The notes under the pieces were generated by a model. That model was not told the origin of the DNA. It did no database searches and saw only the letters and a program-made list of their open reading frames with translations. This document shows positions 52,996-61,102 of a DNA stretch of 64,000 bases, one piece after another. Positions within the stretch are counted from its first letter, which is position 1; every line of letters begins with the position of its first letter. This DNA is from Spirochaetae bacterium HGW-Spirochaetae-3 (GTDB taxonomy: Bacteria; Spirochaetota; Spirochaetia; Treponematales; UBA12059). The stretch covers positions 1,176-65,175 of the forward strand of contig PGXV01000006.1 in the NCBI GenBank assembly GCA_002839315.1, given 5' to 3'. The translations under genes and the position numbers were made by a program.

Positions 52996-53688
52996 CTATA
53001 TATTCAGGAATTCGTCGTGGGCGGCGTTCGATCCTAGAAGGAAGAGCCGGTCGGCCTCTTCGATGATAGTCGTGTCGTCGGGGAATAGTAGCCGCTCGTG
53101 GCGGATGCCGTTCCCTGAATCGTCGAGATCGACGGCTACCCGCGCGATAGCGACGAGGCGCAGGTGTAGCTTGGCTTCGAGTTCTAGCTCGGCCGCCGTC
53201 TTTCCGATGAAGAACTTGGGAGTCAGGCATTCGTTGAGCGAAACGTCCGCGCTGAGCGGGAGAGAGTCGAGCACGTCGGGCGCCACGAGGCGCCTGGCGA
53301 CGCGCCTTCCCGTCTCTTCCTCGACGTTTATGACTTCGTTGGCGCCGATACGCCGTAGCACGGAAGCGTGGAGCGGCGAGACGGCCCTGGCGACGACATA
53401 GGGAATTCCGCGCTGCTTCAGCAGCATAGTCGTTAGTATGCTCGCCTCCAGGTTGTCGCCGAGGGCTACTATGGCTACGTCTATATCCTCGAGCGGAGCC
53501 CGCAGTAGCGAGTCCTCGTTGGTAGTATCGACGAGCAATGCGGCGGATACGGAAGCCTTGATCTGCTCGACGATAGCGGGATCGCGATCCATCGCGACGA
53601 CGTTGGCCCCCTTCCCCATAAGCACGTCGCATATGCTAGCGCCGAAGGCACCGAGGCCGATCACGGCGAAATTTCGTTTTCTGGACAT
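52996..53688 (-). CDS. KtrA/TrkA-type potassium uptake regulatory subunit
   Basis: 230 residues: RCK_N Rossmann domain (NFAVIGLGAFGASICDVL, acidic end of strand 2 in VVAMDRD) and RCK_C domain (about 140-225). Single RCK module, so KtrA-like rather than the tandem TrkA. It binds nucleotide and gates the KtrB channel from the cytoplasm. The gene is seven bases after ktrB. ATG 53688 fits the GGGAGG spacing better than the ATG one codon earlier. Confidence 0.92.
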   Translation of the reverse strand: MSRKRNFAVIGLGAFGASICDVLMGKGANVVAMDRDPAIVEQIKASVSAALLVDTTNEDSLLRAPLEDIDVAIVALGDNLEASILTTMLLKQRGIPYVVARAVSPLHASVLRRIGANEVINVEEETGRRVARRLVAPDVLDSLPLSADVSLNECLTPKFFIGKTAAELELEAKLHLRLVAIARVAVDLDDSGNGIRHERLLFPDDTTIIEEADRLFLLGSNAAHDEFLNI

Positions 53689-53700
53689 CATCCCTCCCTT

Positions 53701-55449
53701 TTATCCGATAGCGAGATCGCCTTGCGGGTATTCAAGGGCTCCCCGCGGGGTTCCCTTGCTGGCCGCCGTCAGTATCGTCAAGGGGCCGAGCCTACCCATG
53801 AACATGAGCATGATGACGAGGAGCCTGCCCGGCGTCGAGAGGCCGGGCGTTATGCCCGCGGACAATCCGACGGTGCCGAACGCGGACGTAGCCTCGAAGA
53901 GCAGCTGCAGGAATGGCCGATCCTCGGTCAGGCTGAGCAGGAGCGAGCCTCCGAATACGGCCGCCAGTCCGAAGATGAGTATGAGGAATGCTTTACCGAC
54001 CTTGTCCCCGGATACGGAGAAATTGCCGATGCGCGTATTTTTTTCCTGCCGTAGGAAGGATCGGAGGTACGAGCCTATGGCGGCCAGGCTGTTGACCTTG
54101 ATGCCGCCCGCGGTGCTACCGGAGGCACCGCCCGTGAACATGAAGAAGATCATGAAGAACAGCGTAGCGTCCTTGAGCCCGCCGAACGATATCGAGTTGA
54201 ATCCGGCGGTCCTGAGGGTGACCGACTGGAATAGGGCCCCGAGGTACTGCTCGCCGAGCCCCATGCCGGACATGGCTCCTTCGTGCTCGAGGAGGTACAC
54301 GCCGCAGAAGCCGGCCAGGACGAGGGCTCCGCTTACGGTCGCTACGGCGAACGTGTTTTGGCTCATCGTCTTGGCCCTCGGACGAGTCTTCCAGCCCGAG
54401 CCGCGCCGTACGCGAAAGAAGAAGCCCGATGCGGTTTGTCCGAGCCATGATCGCAGGTCCCGCATGACGCCGAAGCTGATGCCTCCGAGCGTTATGAGCG
54501 CGGCGACGACAAGTAGTATCCATGGGTCGCGGCTGAAGGATTCCAGGCTGTCCGAATATAGGGCGAAACCGGCGTTGCAGAAGGCGGAGACGGAATGGAA
54601 GGCCGCGTAGAAGCTCGCCTTGCCCGCCCCATAGCCCAAAGCCGTGAATCGGACGAAAAGAAGGAGGGCTCCGGCCCCCTCTATGCCCAAGGTGGCTAGC
54701 ACGATGGTCCGCAGGCTACGCGAGAGGCCCGTCATATCGTCCTCGCTGAGCATATAGGATACGGTCAGCCTGTCCTTGAGCGAGAGCCGCTTGCGCAGGG
54801 CTATCATGACGAAGAAGGAGAACAACATGATGCCCAATCCGCCTATCTGTATGAGCAGGAGTATCGTAGCCTGGCCGAGCAACGAAAAATCGACGGCCGT
54901 ATCGACGACGACGAGACCCGTCACGCATACGGCCGACGTTGCCGTGAACAGCGCCTCGACGAACGAAAGCCCTTTTCCGTTCGTCGAAGCCGGAGGCACC
55001 ATGAGGACCAGTGCCCCGGCCAGTATGACGAGCATGAACGAGACGATGACCGTCTGGGCCGGCTTGGAAGACAATCGCTCGAACAGGACGTAGAGCTTCT
55101 TGAAACGACCGAATACCTTGAGGACGAGGAATATGTTCCTGATAGCCGGCGCCAGCCAGCCAATCTCCGACGGCGTCCTGACCATGATGCTCATGTACTT
55201 CGAATAAAGGAAAAGCGCGGTAAAGCCGGCGAGAAACGCCAGAGACGGCCAATGCTTGCGCGCATAGTTCCATCGATACGAGGATTGCCGAATCTCGCCG
55301 ACCTCTGACCAGTATAAAAGCGCCAGGATGCCGAAATCGAGGACGTGCAGCGACGCGGCCAGGGCCGGTGAAGGACTCGCCCGTTCCATGAACAGCGCCA
55401 CGATGCCCAAGGTTAACGCCGTCAGGTTGATTCTGTCCCATTTGCTCAT
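53701..55449 (-). CDS. KtrB/TrkH-type potassium transporter membrane subunit
   Basis: 582 residues. Four selectivity-filter loops are present: SAVCVTGLVVVD, SAFCNAGFALYS, VTLRTAGFNSIS and SAFGTVGLSAGI, each with the conserved Gly. Compared with KtrB (about 450 residues) it has an extra 130-residue N-terminal part with about four hydrophobic segments and a basic stretch. The TATACT box lies seven bases before the ATG and no Shine-Dalgarno sequence is seen, so the message may be leaderless. It forms the potassium (sodium-coupled) channel with KtrA. Confidence 0.92.
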   Translation of the reverse strand: MSKWDRINLTALTLGIVALFMERASPSPALAASLHVLDFGILALLYWSEVGEIRQSSYRWNYARKHWPSLAFLAGFTALFLYSKYMSIMVRTPSEIGWLAPAIRNIFLVLKVFGRFKKLYVLFERLSSKPAQTVIVSFMLVILAGALVLMVPPASTNGKGLSFVEALFTATSAVCVTGLVVVDTAVDFSLLGQATILLLIQIGGLGIMLFSFFVMIALRKRLSLKDRLTVSYMLSEDDMTGLSRSLRTIVLATLGIEGAGALLLFVRFTALGYGAGKASFYAAFHSVSAFCNAGFALYSDSLESFSRDPWILLVVAALITLGGISFGVMRDLRSWLGQTASGFFFRVRRGSGWKTRPRAKTMSQNTFAVATVSGALVLAGFCGVYLLEHEGAMSGMGLGEQYLGALFQSVTLRTAGFNSISFGGLKDATLFFMIFFMFTGGASGSTAGGIKVNSLAAIGSYLRSFLRQEKNTRIGNFSVSGDKVGKAFLILIFGLAAVFGGSLLLSLTEDRPFLQLLFEATSAFGTVGLSAGITPGLSTPGRLLVIMLMFMGRLGPLTILTAASKGTPRGALEYPQGDLAIG

Positions 55450-55575
55450 TGACTCAAGTATAGGGCACGCCGCTATGACGGGTAAAGAGCGGTCCTATCG
55501 CCGTGAACCCGGTAAGAACAGCCGATAGGCACGAGGGTCCCGCTGAAAGCGGCGGTACGAGGTCCTCGGGCGCTA

Positions 55576-56754
55576 CTACCGAGGAGGGCCGTCGACGCGT
55601 TTCGCGCCGTAGCTCGACCGTATCGCCCGCGCGTTCGCTCGTATATAGCCGGCGTCGCCGGTCGCCGCGAGCGGCAGGCTGCCCGACGCGTCGAAGTTGC
55701 CTTCGTTGAGCCCGAACACGCCTGCGCCGTACTCGCCGAGCGAGCCGGTAGCCAGGTAATAGGCCTTGCCCGCGCCGTTATCGGCGAGGAGGCAGCCCGA
55801 TATCGAAAGCTTGCCCCGGTGGAAGATGGCCTGGCCCTTCGCGCCCGCCGAGTTCCCCGCGACGGTGCAGCGTAGCATCTCTATAGAGCCGCCGGCCGAG
55901 TCGACGGCGCCGCCGCGGTCCTTCGCCACGTTCCCGAACAGCACGCAGTCGACGAGTCGGGCGCCCGCCTCGCAGGAGACGTGCAGGGCGCCGCCGGAGG
56001 ATACCGACCGGTTGAACGCTATGACGCTATCCTCGACGAGGGCGAAACCGCCCTTCTCGACGCGGAGGCCCGCTCCCTTCCCGCCGCAGTCGACGGCGGC
56101 ATACTCGTCGGCCGGAGGCCTCCGTAAGCCTCGGTTGCCGGCTATCGCGCAGCGTCGCAGCTCGGCCCGCCCCTCCGTCCAGACGCCGACGCCGTAGGTC
56201 GCCAGGTTGTCGACGACGGCGCAGTCCTCCATGACCAGGTCGCCGGAATTGCTGACGCCCCCGCCTCGTCGCGGCACGTCGGTCACCTTGCCGCCCCTGA
56301 CGGTCACGCCCGAGACGTAGGCGTGGACGCCGGGCGCTATGGACAGGACGCCTCCCTCGGCGTCCATAGGATCGGGGGCGCCCTCTATGACGGTGTCCAG
56401 TGCCCCGAAGCCTACGAGCGAGGCGTCCCGCCTCAGTCGTAGGCTGACGCCGCTGTACAGGGGATCCATCAGGTAGAAGACGAACACGCCCGCCGGCGCC
56501 TTCTCGAGCGCCTCGCCGATATCGGCATAATCGCAGCCCGAGGCGCCGACGGTTACGTATCCGCCCCGTCCCTCCAGAACCGCCGCCTTGCGGGCGCCGA
56601 CCGCTTCCCGGTCGTACGCCGCTAGCATCGAGCGGATATCCGCGTCCATCGCCACGAGTGGCTTCGGCGGCCGCGAGCAAGCCGCCGAAGGAAAGGCGAG
56701 CGTCGCGGCTAGTACGGCCAGTATCGGCACGCGATGACGTCGATCGGTTCGCAT
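55576..56754 (-). CDS. right-handed beta-helix lipoprotein
   Basis: 392 residues from ATG 56754. The signal peptide ends FPSAAC, predicting lipidation. From residue 60 the protein shows parallel beta-helix repeats with GGGVSNSGDLVMEDCAVVDN, VEDSVIAFNRSVSSGGALHV, LVDCVLFGNVAKDRGGAVDS and CTVAGNSAGAKGQAIF; pairs of Cys recur in successive coils. Such proteins often bind or cut polysaccharides, or act in adhesion, but no catalytic motif is evident. TATACT lies six bases before the ATG, again suggesting a leaderless message. It stands alone. Confidence 0.78.
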   Translation of the reverse strand: MRTDRRHRVPILAVLAATLAFPSAACSRPPKPLVAMDADIRSMLAAYDREAVGARKAAVLEGRGGYVTVGASGCDYADIGEALEKAPAGVFVFYLMDPLYSGVSLRLRRDASLVGFGALDTVIEGAPDPMDAEGGVLSIAPGVHAYVSGVTVRGGKVTDVPRRGGGVSNSGDLVMEDCAVVDNLATYGVGVWTEGRAELRRCAIAGNRGLRRPPADEYAAVDCGGKGAGLRVEKGGFALVEDSVIAFNRSVSSGGALHVSCEAGARLVDCVLFGNVAKDRGGAVDSAGGSIEMLRCTVAGNSAGAKGQAIFHRGKLSISGCLLADNGAGKAYYLATGSLGEYGAGVFGLNEGNFDASGSLPLAATGDAGYIRANARAIRSSYGAKRVDGPPR

Positions 56755-56827
56755 GCGTGCAGTATACCGCACGTCCGGGCGGAGCGCCATCGATTCGGGC
56801 TCCGCGCTCCGTTCGAGAGGCCTCCGC

Positions 56828-57454
56828 CTACTTCCCGGGCTCAGGAGCGCCGGCGGAGAACAGCTCGGCGAGGCGCGCCACGGCGGCGTCGGCTCCCGTT
56901 TCGTCGTCTTCCTTGCCGAAGCAGACGCTTCCGGGATCGGCCTCGCGCCTATAGCTCAGGACTCCGAAGCATAGTGCGTCCTCGGCTCCATCGGATACGA
57001 CGAGCCAGCCCATGCTTCGGGCCATATTGCGCAGCGGGACGGATAGGTTCTCCTTGTACAGGTCCTCGTACCCGGCGGTCATGCCTCCGTGCACTATAGA
57101 GCCGAATCGTTTCTTCTTCCCGGCGGGGCGGCCGGCGCAGTAGGCGAGATAACATCCTTCCTCCAGCTTCTCGAACAGCGCGACGAGTTTGGAGGGTATG
57201 CCGGCATAGTGGGGGCAGACGACGGCGATATCCGCGTGCCGATCCAGAACGTCCTTGATAGCGTTGTAGTCGTCTTGCTGGACGCAAAGGCCGTCGCCGG
57301 CGCATCCCTCGCACATATCGCAAGCCTGGACGCGGTAGTCGCGCAGGTCCAGTATCTCGGCGCCGCCCAGCGCCGCCCCGAGGCGCCTCGCTATATCGAG
57401 GCTACGGGATGCGTGGCCGGTCCTCGCGACGTTCGACGCGCTGATTACGAGCAT
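56828..57454 (-). CDS. flavodoxin-like NAD(P)H-dependent FMN reductase
   Basis: 208 residues. The fold starts MLVISASNVARTGHASRSLD, the FMN phosphate loop. A Cys-rich segment CDMCEGCAGDGLC lies near residues 45-57, as in iron-sulfur flavoproteins. The flavin loop VVCPHYAGIPSKLVALFEK follows near residue 80. It probably carries FMN and perhaps an iron-sulfur or zinc site; the electron partner is unknown. GGAGGAAGG precedes the ATG, which lies inside the end of the upstream methyltransferase gene. Confidence 0.82.
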   Translation of the reverse strand: MLVISASNVARTGHASRSLDIARRLGAALGGAEILDLRDYRVQACDMCEGCAGDGLCVQQDDYNAIKDVLDRHADIAVVCPHYAGIPSKLVALFEKLEEGCYLAYCAGRPAGKKKRFGSIVHGGMTAGYEDLYKENLSVPLRNMARSMGWLVVSDGAEDALCFGVLSYRREADPGSVCFGKEDDETGADAAVARLAELFSAGAPEPGK

Positions 57455-58197
57455 GACCTTCCTCCGTCCCCGCCTGTCGTGTGCCCGACGAAGAGTATCG
57501 AAGGCGCGGAGCGGAAGCCGTGCTCCCGTACCAGGACCTCGGCTTCGCGGGCCTCGGCCTCGAGCCGCGCGCGGAGGTCCGGGGAGGGGATGGAGGCGAT
57601 CTTCTGCCGATAGGCGGCGAAGGTCCCGGCTATTTCTGCCAATAGCCCGGGGTCCTTGGGGTCTCCCCCCTCCGACGGTACCGGGTCCCAGCTACCCTCC
57701 GAGAATTCCAGCAGGCCCAAGAGGCTATGGAAGCGCGCCTCGTCGAAAGTCTCGGCGTGGTACACGCCTCCCGCCGTATCGACCCGAGCCCAGAAGCGGT
57801 GAAGGCGTACGTGATTCCGTTCCGGTTCCGTCTCGGCGTTCCGGTGCATCTCGAACACGACGAGCGCGCCTCCGGGCGTGAGCACGCGGAGAGCCTCCGC
57901 GATAACGCGGGACGGATCCTCGAAATGGTGGAGGGAATTGGCTATCGCGACCAGGTCGAAGGCGGCGTCGGGAAAGGGCAGCGCGTTGGCGTCGGCAAGC
58001 TCCGCGCGGACGTCCCTCAGGTCCGCAAGGTTGCGCGCCGCCGCCTCCACGGCCCGGGACGCCGAATCCGTAGCCAGTATATCCCCATAGGAGCCTAGGC
58101 ATGAGGCGAGCCTCCGCGCGAAACCGCCCGAGCCCGTAGCGATCTCCAAGACGCGCGACGGCGTCAGCGAGGCCAGCCGCTCGGTCAGGATGTCCAT
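57445..58197 (-). CDS. class I SAM-dependent methyltransferase
   Basis: 250 residues from ATG 58197 (AAGGGG upstream); the open frame extends further without support. SAM motif I is VLEIATGSGGFARRLA near residue 17, the acidic end of strand 2 is ILATDSASRAVEAA, and motif IV is FDLVAIANSLHHFEDPSRV with the later LRVLTPGGALVVFEMHR. It is a UbiE/Methyltransf_11-type small-molecule methyltransferase. The last 10 bases overlap the flavodoxin-like gene, so the two are co-translated. Substrate unknown. Confidence 0.87.
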   Translation of the reverse strand: MDILTERLASLTPSRVLEIATGSGGFARRLASCLGSYGDILATDSASRAVEAAARNLADLRDVRAELADANALPFPDAAFDLVAIANSLHHFEDPSRVIAEALRVLTPGGALVVFEMHRNAETEPERNHVRLHRFWARVDTAGGVYHAETFDEARFHSLLGLLEFSEGSWDPVPSEGGDPKDPGLLAEIAGTFAAYRQKIASIPSPDLRARLEAEAREAEVLVREHGFRSAPSILFVGHTTGGDGGRSCS

Positions 58198-58499
58198 AGA
58201 AACCCCTTTTTCTCTACGCGGCCGCACATGATAGTAACGGCGGCTGGCGCCTTTTCGCCAGGCGGACCGGCCGCGTTCCTGGCGAACCATCTGTCGCCGT
58301 CCCGGATTCGGGCTCGGTCTATGACGATGGCTCCATGATACCGTTCCCCCGGATTCGGCGCTATCGTCCGAATGGGGGATACGGATCCTGGCCGCCGCCC
58401 GCATCCATAGGCTCGGGCTCCGGCTCCGCCGCGCAGGCGGGCTCGGCGTAATGCTCCTGATGCTCGTGACCCGCGGATATCGGAAGCGCTTGGCGAACC
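58198..58499. other. intergenic region with one inverted repeat
   Basis: 302 bp without a gene. TTCGCCAGG (58254-58262) and CCTGGCGAA (58278-58286) form a perfect 9-bp inverted repeat around CGGACCGGCCG. It may end the sensor-kinase transcript or act as an operator for the methyltransferase pair. Confidence 0.4.
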
Positions 58500-60356
58500 T
58501 TATGAATTGAACGTAATGGTAATTCTCGTTTCTTTTTCAGTTCCTATTTTCATCGTTCCGCCAATCTGTTCCGCCAGCATCCTTACTAGGTCTAGGCCGA
58601 AACCCGCCTGGCCATCCTTTCTCCTGCCCATTCCCCGGCCATTATCCGCCAGGCTGAAGGTGACGAGCCCCTCTCTCCTGACTATCGAGAGGGAGATTAT
58701 TCCCTGCGCCATTCCGGCGAACGCATGCTTCATGCAATTGGATATGAGTTCATTCAGGATGATACCCAGCGGAGCAAGGAACTGGACATTCAGGATAAAG
58801 TCTTCAATTTTCGATTCCAGCGTGACGTGTTCCCAATTAGGGAAAGTTGAGATTATTTCGACGGAAAGGTCCTCGAGGTAATTCTTTACGGAGAGCTCGC
58901 GATAATTATCCGAGCAATACAGCTTGTCGTATAAAACGATCATGCTCTGAACCCGGTTCTCCGCGTCCTTGAGGGCGGTGTACGCTGCGGTATGTATCAA
59001 GGCTTCCGATTGCATGTACAGGAGCCCTTTAATCGTGTTCATATTATTCTTGATCCGGTGGTGCACTTCCTTGAGGAGAATTTCCTTTTCGCTTAAGAGG
59101 AGCCGGATTTTTTCTTCCGCTTCCTTCCTGGCCGTAATATCCTGTGCAAAACCGAGGTATCGGGATGGGGAAAGCTGTACTCCCGTTAGCGACCACCAGC
59201 GTCTTTCGCCTGATTTATGGCGGTATTTGAATTCATCATGCGATTCTCCTTTTACCTTGAGGGCATTAAAGATCTCCATATCCTGTTCGACCGTTTCGGG
59301 GGGCTGTAGATCTGGAATGGAGAGTGTCAGGAGTTCCGGTATGGTGTATCCGGTAATGCGTTCGGCGGCGGGATTCGCCTCGAGATAGTGACCCTCGGAG
59401 TCTACGACGAAGAGGCCGAAGGGGGCTGAGTCGACGTAACTCCGAAGCCTCCCCTCGCTTTCCTTCAGTAATTCTTGTTTCTGGCGGATTTCAGCCGTTG
59501 CCTTCAGTACCCTCTGGCGTAGAAGGAGGATGAACATCGAAGATACGACCACTAGGAAACCCAGGAGCGCCGCGCCGTATTTTAGCCAATTCGGAATTAT
59601 CTCTATAGCACCTACGTTCCCATGAGACCATTTCTGTCGGGCTTGATTATAGACGGATAGCTTCTGGTGCTTCCATGCCTCGAGGTACTTATCTAATAGG
59701 CGTATGATATCCGCGTTTTTACCCTTGCCAGCGGTGAAGTAAATATCGAACGGATTGAAGACCACGCCGGTCGAGCGGATACCGTATTCTCTCTGGCGGG
59801 CGACCCCGAAGGTCGAATTTACCACGCCGCCGTCAGCCTCCTTGTCGGCAACTACGCGAAACACCTCGTCGAACGAGGCGACCTCGATATAGGTGACCGA
59901 AAGATGGAAATTGCTCGCCAGTTCGATGAAGTTGCTCGCATTGAAGTCATCCTTCATGACGGCTACTTTTTTCCCTTCCAGGGCGAGGATGGAATCAATA
60001 TCCGAGCCGAGCGGAACATATACCTCGCTCCAGACCGTTAGCAGGGGAATGGTGCCGTAATCCATATAAGCGGCCCGTTCATCGGTATACGCGACACTCG
60101 TTAGCAGGTCGACAGCACCCGACTTGATGCGCTCCAGTCCTTCGTTCCAGGATCCCCATACATACTCAAAGGAGATGTTCTCGGCGCGGCCGATCGCATC
60201 GAGGGACTCGACATAGAATCCCTTTACCGTGCCGTCAGTATCCATGAAAATTGCGGGGAAAAAGTTAAAGGCCCCGACGCGGACAGTGCGCGGTTCTGTG
60301 AAACCAGGGACGGCTAAGAAGATAATCATGGAAAAAATACACATAAGGTGCTTCAT
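58500..60356 (-). CDS. sensor histidine kinase with periplasmic SBP_bac_3 domain, PAS and HisKA_2
   Basis: 618 residues. A signal peptide, then a periplasmic amino-acid-binding-type domain (about 25-245; VRVGAFNFFPAIFMDTDGTV, LEGKKVAVMKDD). A transmembrane helix follows near 260-280, then a PAS domain (YVDSAPFGLFVVDSEGHYLE), a HisKA_2 motif VHHRIKNNMNTIKGLL near 425, and an HATPase with ILNELISNCMKHAF and LADNGRGMG. It would read a periplasmic small molecule and phosphorylate a response regulator elsewhere. Codon and base composition are clearly more AT-rich than in most neighbours, so it may be a recent arrival. AGGATGG precedes the ATG. Confidence 0.92.
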   Translation of the reverse strand: MKHLMCIFSMIIFLAVPGFTEPRTVRVGAFNFFPAIFMDTDGTVKGFYVESLDAIGRAENISFEYVWGSWNEGLERIKSGAVDLLTSVAYTDERAAYMDYGTIPLLTVWSEVYVPLGSDIDSILALEGKKVAVMKDDFNASNFIELASNFHLSVTYIEVASFDEVFRVVADKEADGGVVNSTFGVARQREYGIRSTGVVFNPFDIYFTAGKGKNADIIRLLDKYLEAWKHQKLSVYNQARQKWSHGNVGAIEIIPNWLKYGAALLGFLVVVSSMFILLLRQRVLKATAEIRQKQELLKESEGRLRSYVDSAPFGLFVVDSEGHYLEANPAAERITGYTIPELLTLSIPDLQPPETVEQDMEIFNALKVKGESHDEFKYRHKSGERRWWSLTGVQLSPSRYLGFAQDITARKEAEEKIRLLLSEKEILLKEVHHRIKNNMNTIKGLLYMQSEALIHTAAYTALKDAENRVQSMIVLYDKLYCSDNYRELSVKNYLEDLSVEIISTFPNWEHVTLESKIEDFILNVQFLAPLGIILNELISNCMKHAFAGMAQGIISLSIVRREGLVTFSLADNGRGMGRRKDGQAGFGLDLVRMLAEQIGGTMKIGTEKETRITITFNS

Positions 60357-60809
60357 TCAACCATCCTGTTTTCGGAGCGAAAAAGGAAATTCCGAATCGT
60401 CGCCTTATAGTAAATAATCAACCAGCAACTTCCTGGACGAATCGAGGCGATGCCGGACTGTTTACTTAATCTATCACCGAACGGGTCTGAAGTGTAGCGG
60501 GATTGTGCCTATGCGTACGCCAATTCTCTCTATAGGCGACCCTCTAGGTAAAAAAGTCCCCCGGATCGGGCGCCCGCACCGGAGAAGCTTCGACGGCGTC
60601 ACCTTCTCGCTGGCACGAAGGTCGACCGCCGGGGCTTTAGCAAGGGCGATCCGGAAGGGGTTCCTCCAAGGCTACGACCGCGCTCGCCGGAAAGCCGATG
60701 ACGAGCAATCAGTCTATCCTCGCCTTGAACGAGGCGAGCGTGAGCCCGCCTCGCTCGCTGACGCGCGCGTCCCTGCGCGCTTTTCGCCGCTGCCACGGCG
60801 CGCTCGCTG

Positions 60810-60830
60810 CGGTTCGAATCCGTCCAGCCC
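60810..60830 (+). repeat. inverted 21-base copy of the tRNA-Pro 3' end
   Basis: The plus strand carries CGGTTCGAATCCGTCCAGCC plus one C, identical to the T-loop and acceptor strand of the minus-strand tRNA-Pro (60882-60902). There is no tRNA 5' half for it. It may be an inverted attachment-site remnant or an inversion product. Confidence 0.75.
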
Positions 60831-60840
60831 CTGAAAATAT

Positions 60841-60873
60841 AAAGACCCGATCGGAGGAACCGATCGGGTCTTT
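60841..60873 (-). terminator. intrinsic terminator after tRNA-Pro
   Basis: AAAGACCCGATCGG and CCGATCGGGTCTTT form a perfect 14-bp stem with a five-base loop, followed on the minus strand by TATATTTTC. Confidence 0.85.
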
Positions 60874-60879
60874 ATAAAG

Positions 60880-60952
60880 TCGGGCTGGACGGATTCGAAC
60901 CGTCGATCTCTTGGTCCCGAACCAAGCGCGCTAGCCACTGCGCTACAGCCCG
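60880..60952 (-). tRNA. tRNA-Pro (anticodon CGG)
   Basis: The minus-strand sequence folds as a tRNA: acceptor CGGGCTG/CAGCCCG with discriminator A, anticodon arm CTTGG-TTCGGGA-CCAAG giving anticodon CGG, T-arm GACGG-TTCGAAT-CCGTC. CCA is not encoded. Its 5' end directly abuts the eight-T run of the upstream terminator. Confidence 0.95.
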
Positions 60953-60981
60953 AAAAAAAATCCCGCCGCGACGGCGGGATT
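60953..60981 (-). terminator. intrinsic terminator between tRNA-Asp and tRNA-Pro
   Basis: AATCCCGCCG (60959-60968) and CGGCGGGATT (60972-60981) form a 10-bp stem with a three-base loop. On the minus strand a run of eight T follows, ending one base before tRNA-Pro begins. Confidence 0.9.
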
Positions 60982-61055
60982 CGGGAGCGACGGGGATTGA
61001 ACCCGCGATCTTCGGCTTGACAGGCCGACGCGATAACCAGCTTCGCTACACCCCC
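60982..61055 (-). tRNA. tRNA-Asp (anticodon GTC)
   Basis: 74 nt on the minus strand: acceptor GGGGGTG/CGCTCCC with two G-T pairs and discriminator G, as expected for tRNA-Asp. Anticodon arm TCGGC-CTGTCAA-GCCGA gives anticodon GTC; T-arm GCGGG-TTCAATC-CCCGT. CCA is not encoded. Confidence 0.95.
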
Positions 61056-61102
61056 ACGTCATTGCTGACAGGACGGCATATTATCGACGTGCGCGCTTCG
61101 TG

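Larger units (their letters stand above)
60357..60879. other. intergenic region with hairpins and a tRNA fragment
   Basis: 523 bp. Open frames here have no recognisable domain and run into tRNA-like sequence, so they are not called. Notable are GGGCGCCCG-centred pairing near 60558-60585 with six T following on the minus strand (a possible minus-strand terminator), inverted GCGAGCG/CGCTCGC-type repeats at 60725-60805, and a 21-base inverted copy of the tRNA-Pro 3' end at 60810-60830. Confidence 0.5.

Noticed and set aside
60505-60834. A 109-codon plus-strand frame ending in GSNPSSP.
   Set aside because: Its end is the translated tRNA fragment and it has no ribosome site or domain; it is treated as non-coding.
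60541-60840. The region beside tRNA-Pro considered as a tmRNA, because its minus strand begins GGGGCTGGACGGATTCGAAC.
   Set aside because: No tag-peptide frame and no matching tRNA-like 3' half were found; the similarity comes from the inverted tRNA-Pro fragment.
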